A DNA stretch of 8,069 bases from UCB3 sp964415605 (GTDB lineage Bacteria; Chloroflexota; Anaerolineae; Epilineales; Epilineaceae), in the NCBI GenBank assembly GCA_964415605.1, contig CAYQBA010000193.1:1-8069 (forward strand), given 5' to 3'. Below the pieces are notes generated by a model. It saw only the letters and a list, made by a program, of their open reading frames with translations, was not told the origin of the DNA and made no database searches. Below are positions 6,132 through 8,069 of this stretch, in pieces; the stretch's first letter is position 1; every line of letters begins with the position of its first letter. The position numbers and the translations under genes were made by a program.

Positions 6132-6710
6132 GTGAGCGGTGACTGCGGCGAGGCGGCTGGGAATGCGCGTGGTTGTCTCCTGCGTCAGCTCGACTTGGCG
6201 TGGAAGCTCGCCGCCTACCATCTGGACGGTCTTACCACCGAAGCGTGTCTGTGGCGGCCAGCGGCGCGCGGCTTGCACGTACATCGGCTTCCGGATGGCC
6301 GTTGGCGCGCCGACTGGCCGGATCACGAAGGCTACGACCTTGGCCCGCCGAGCATCGCGTGGTTGACGTGGCACATGGGTTTCTGGTGGTCCATGGTGCT
6401 CGACCACTCGTTCGGCGCGGGGACGTGCGCCCGCGACGACGTGGACTGGCCCGGCCACGCCGACGGCGTGCGGCGGTGGCTCGGCGACCTGCGGGCACGC
6501 TGGCGGAGCGCCCTCGAGCACGCCACCGACGCCGATCTGAGCTCCACCGACCGAACGCGCTGGCCCTTCCAGGACCGCCCGTTCGGCGACGTCGTCGCAT
6601 GGGTCAACGTCGAGCTGACGAAAAACGCCGCGGAGATCGGCTACGCGTGCTTTCTTCACGCAGTGAGCCAGCCGCGCCCGCCCGGAGAGCCAGGAACGGA
6701 GGCACTCTGA
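6132..6710 (+). CDS. DinB-superfamily protein
   Basis: This 192-residue protein matches my memory of DinB-like (DinB_2-type) proteins, which are four-helix bundles, many binding a divalent metal. Landmarks are the first helix LLRQLDLAWKLAAYHLDGL (16-34), WRPA (41-44), LHVHR (48-52), SIAWLTWHMGFWWSMVLDHSF (74-94), WPF (144-146) and the final helix VNVELTKNAAEIGYACFLHA (158-177). H81 is a likely metal ligand. The place where many relatives have a His before AEIG holds N165, so metal binding may be altered. GTG 6132 is the first possible start, because an in-frame TAG lies at 6120-6122. The stop overlaps the next start (TGATG), implying coupled translation. Relatives include thiol-S-transferases of low-molecular-weight thiols, but the substrate here cannot be told. 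Confidence 0.8.
   Translation: MSGDCGEAAGNARGCLLRQLDLAWKLAAYHLDGLTTEACLWRPAARGLHVHRLPDGRWRADWPDHEGYDLGPPSIAWLTWHMGFWWSMVLDHSFGAGTCARDDVDWPGHADGVRRWLGDLRARWRSALEHATDADLSSTDRTRWPFQDRPFGDVVAWVNVELTKNAAEIGYACFLHAVSQPRPPGEPGTEAL
6698..6702 (+). promoter_or_regulatory. Ribosome binding site for the small membrane protein
   Basis: GGAGG lies seven bases before the ATG at 6710. It fixes the start of the 97-residue protein even though the same frame stays open far upstream through the DinB-family gene. It sits inside the last codons of that gene. Confidence 0.8.
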
Positions 6711-7003
6711 TGCGAATCCCATCCGTGCTCAAGCAGCCGACCGCGTTCCTCCCGCTGGCGATGTCGCTCGTCGCGCTTGCCATGGTCGTCGTGCACGTCA
6801 CCGTGTACGGCGTCGTGCGCGGGGGCGACGAAGGCACCGCCGCCCGCATCTTCCAACTCCTCATGCTGGCCCAGGTGCCGATCATCGCGTGCTTCGTGGT
6901 CACCCAGGCGCCGCGCGATCCGAAGTCGGCCCTGGGGGTGCTCGTCTTGCAGGCCGGCGCGTGGATCGCGGCACTGGCACTGGTGGTGTACCTCGAGATG
7001 TGA
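6710..7003 (+). CDS. Small three-helix membrane protein of unknown function
   Basis: This 97-residue protein starts at the ATG that shares a base with the upstream TGA and is placed by the GGAGG at 6698-6702. The frame is open further upstream, but that part overlaps the DinB-family gene and is Arg-rich, so it is not coding. Three hydrophobic segments are visible at about 12-34 (FLPLAMSLVALAMVVVHVTV), 47-65 (FQLLMLAQVPIIACFVV) and 73-94 (ALGVLVLQAGAWIAALALVV). The loop between the first two is acidic (GGDEGTA). There is no metal-binding motif beyond a single His (29) and Cys (61). I do not recognise a named family, though similar small proteins of this layout seem to exist in other bacteria. 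Its place between the DinB-family gene and a copper-type ATPase suggests a link to metal handling, which is an inference only. Confidence 0.8.
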   Translation: MRIPSVLKQPTAFLPLAMSLVALAMVVVHVTVYGVVRGGDEGTAARIFQLLMLAQVPIIACFVVTQAPRDPKSALGVLVLQAGAWIAALALVVYLEM

Positions 7004-7020
7004 CCGCCGTGCGGATTCAA

Positions 7021-7025
7021 AGGAG
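7021..7025 (+). promoter_or_regulatory. Ribosome binding site for the P-type ATPase gene
   Basis: AGGAG lies seven bases before the ATG at 7033, in the 29-bp gap after the small membrane protein gene. This supports ATG 7033 over the later in-frame ATG at codon 14 and keeps the whole His-rich N-terminus in the protein. Confidence 0.8.
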
Positions 7026-7032
7026 ACGGACG

Positions 7033-8069
7033 ATGGCTGCCGCCCGGCCACACGGCCACCACCCGCCCGCCATGCCCGCCGCGGCCGACCCCCTTCACGC
7101 CGGCCACGACCGCCACGCGGGCCACAGCCCGGAGATGTTCCGCGACAAGTTCTGGTGGTCGCTCGTACTCACGCTTCCGGTAGTCTACTGGTCGGATCAC
7201 GTGCAGATGCTGCTCGGCTACCGAGCGGTCGACTTCCCGGGCGCGGCCTGGATCGCGCCGGTCCTGGCGACCGGGGTCTTCCTGTACGGCGGCCTGGTCT
7301 TTCTGAGGGGCGCCGTGCGGGAGCTGGTGGACCGGCTGCCGGGCATGATGACGCTGATCTCGCTGGCCATCACCGTCGCGTTCGTCTTCTCGTGGGCCGC
7401 GCAATCCAAGCTGATCGAAGCAGAGCCGATCTGGTGGGAGCTCGCCACCCTCGTGACGATCATGCTGCTGGGCCACTGGATCGAGATGCGCTCGATCGCG
7501 CAGGCCCAGGGCGCGCTCAAGGCGCTCGCCAAGCTCCTCCCTGACATGGCCACACGGGTGACTTCTGTCGGCGAGGAGACGGTGCCCGTCAGCGCGCTGC
7601 GGGATGGCGATGTCGTGCTCGTGCGGCCCGGCGAGCGTGCGCCGGCCGACGGCGTCGTTCGGCATGGGGAGAGCGACCTCAACGAGGCCATGATCACCGG
7701 CGAGTCCATGCCGGTGAAGAAGCGCGCGGGCGACGAGGTGATCGCCGGCACCGTCAACGGCGCGGGAGCGCTGCGCATCGAGGTCACCGGGACGGGAGAG
7801 CACACCAAGCTCTCGGGCATCATGCGGCTGGTGGCCGACGCGCAGCGCTCGAAGTCCCGGGTCCAACACCTGGCCGACCGCGCGGCGCGGCTTCTGACGG
7901 CGGTCGCCATCGGCGCCGGGGCGGTGACGTTCGTGGCCTGGCAGGCTGCCGGCGCGCCCATTGACTTCACCATCGTGCGGGTCGTCACGGTGCTGGTCAT
8001 CGCGTGCCCCCACGCGCTTGGGCTCGCCGTCCCGCTGGTGGTCGCCATCTCCACGACCCTCGGCGCGCG
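7033..8069 (+). CDS. copB: CopB-type heavy-metal-translocating P-type ATPase, 3' end outside the window
   Basis: About 345 residues of an inner-membrane metal-exporting ATPase are present, with no stop before the window end. The N-terminus lacks a CxxC metal-binding domain. Instead it is His-rich, with seven His among the first 31 residues (H7, H9, H10, H22, H25, H28, H31). Membrane segments lie at about 40-60, 72-93, 103-121 and 133-151, followed by the actuator domain with TGES at 222-225. Two further segments follow at about 285-308 and 316-343. The second of these carries the CPH metal-selectivity motif at 325-327, which with the His-rich start defines the P1B-3 (CopB) class, associated with copper or silver export. 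The phosphorylation (DKTG) and nucleotide-binding domains would lie past the edge, at the expected distance. It is the third gene of a probable operon. Substrate choice between Cu(I), Cu(II) and Ag(I) cannot be settled here. Confidence 0.93.
   Translation, partial: MAAARPHGHHPPAMPAAADPLHAGHDRHAGHSPEMFRDKFWWSLVLTLPVVYWSDHVQMLLGYRAVDFPGAAWIAPVLATGVFLYGGLVFLRGAVRELVDRLPGMMTLISLAITVAFVFSWAAQSKLIEAEPIWWELATLVTIMLLGHWIEMRSIAQAQGALKALAKLLPDMATRVTSVGEETVPVSALRDGDVVLVRPGERAPADGVVRHGESDLNEAMITGESMPVKKRAGDEVIAGTVNGAGALRIEVTGTGEHTKLSGIMRLVADAQRSKSRVQHLADRAARLLTAVAIGAGAVTFVAWQAAGAPIDFTIVRVVTVLVIACPHALGLAVPLVVAISTTLGA

Noticed and set aside
6173..6709. Upstream extension of the small membrane protein frame
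   Set aside because: It overlaps the DinB-family gene, is Arg-rich and has no ribosome binding site, whereas the ATG at 6710 has GGAGG at the right distance.
6604..8013. Long open frame on the minus strand, about 469 codons
   Set aside because: It lies opposite the small membrane protein and the CopB ATPase, both of which have clear motifs and ribosome binding sites. Its product is rich in Arg, His and Asp with no recognisable domain, as expected of an antisense frame in GC-rich coding DNA.

Overview
This window is very GC-rich. All supported genes lie on the + strand in two blocks. The organism is probably a member of the Chloroflexota (Anaerolineae-like). The main clues are Thr/Pro linkers with a repeating T-A-T-P pattern in secreted proteins, and beta-sandwich modules built around a 'LP(L/V)…W…(V/I)x(V/L)xN' signature, which I associate with that phylum. 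No rRNA or other marker gene is present, so the assignment is an inference.

Block 1 (1-6062) holds two neighbouring genes for large, cysteine-containing, apparently exported repeat proteins. The first is cut by the left edge of the window: the GTG at 74 is an internal codon, because recognisable repeat sequence continues in frame to base 2. It carries the end of one roughly 600-residue super-unit, a complete second super-unit, a Pro/Thr linker and a short Cys-containing tail. The second gene (about 3843-6062) encodes a long Arg-rich signal peptide, a Pro/Thr linker and one complete super-unit. Each super-unit contains four different domains in the fixed order A-B-C-D. All four look like diverged versions of one beta-sandwich module, and the A and B types have conserved cysteine spacings. 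I do not recognise a named family. A structural or adhesive cell-surface role is the most natural guess. A perfect 37-bp palindrome lies inside the signal-peptide coding region of the second gene.

Block 2 (about 6089-8069) is a compact operon: a DinB-superfamily protein, a 97-residue three-helix membrane protein and the start of a CopB-type (CPH motif) heavy-metal P-type ATPase, which runs off the right edge. The first two genes overlap by one base (TGATG), and the second and third are 29 bp apart. Genes two and three have good ribosome binding sites. The first gene has none, but a -35/-10 pair is placed so that transcription would begin at its GTG, suggesting a leaderless transcript. A G-quadruplex-type G-run motif overlaps that promoter. 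The organisation suggests a copper or metal efflux operon with two accessory proteins of unknown role.

No tRNA, rRNA, CRISPR array, insertion sequence or attachment site was seen. The only gaps between genes are 3773-3842 and 6063-6131.
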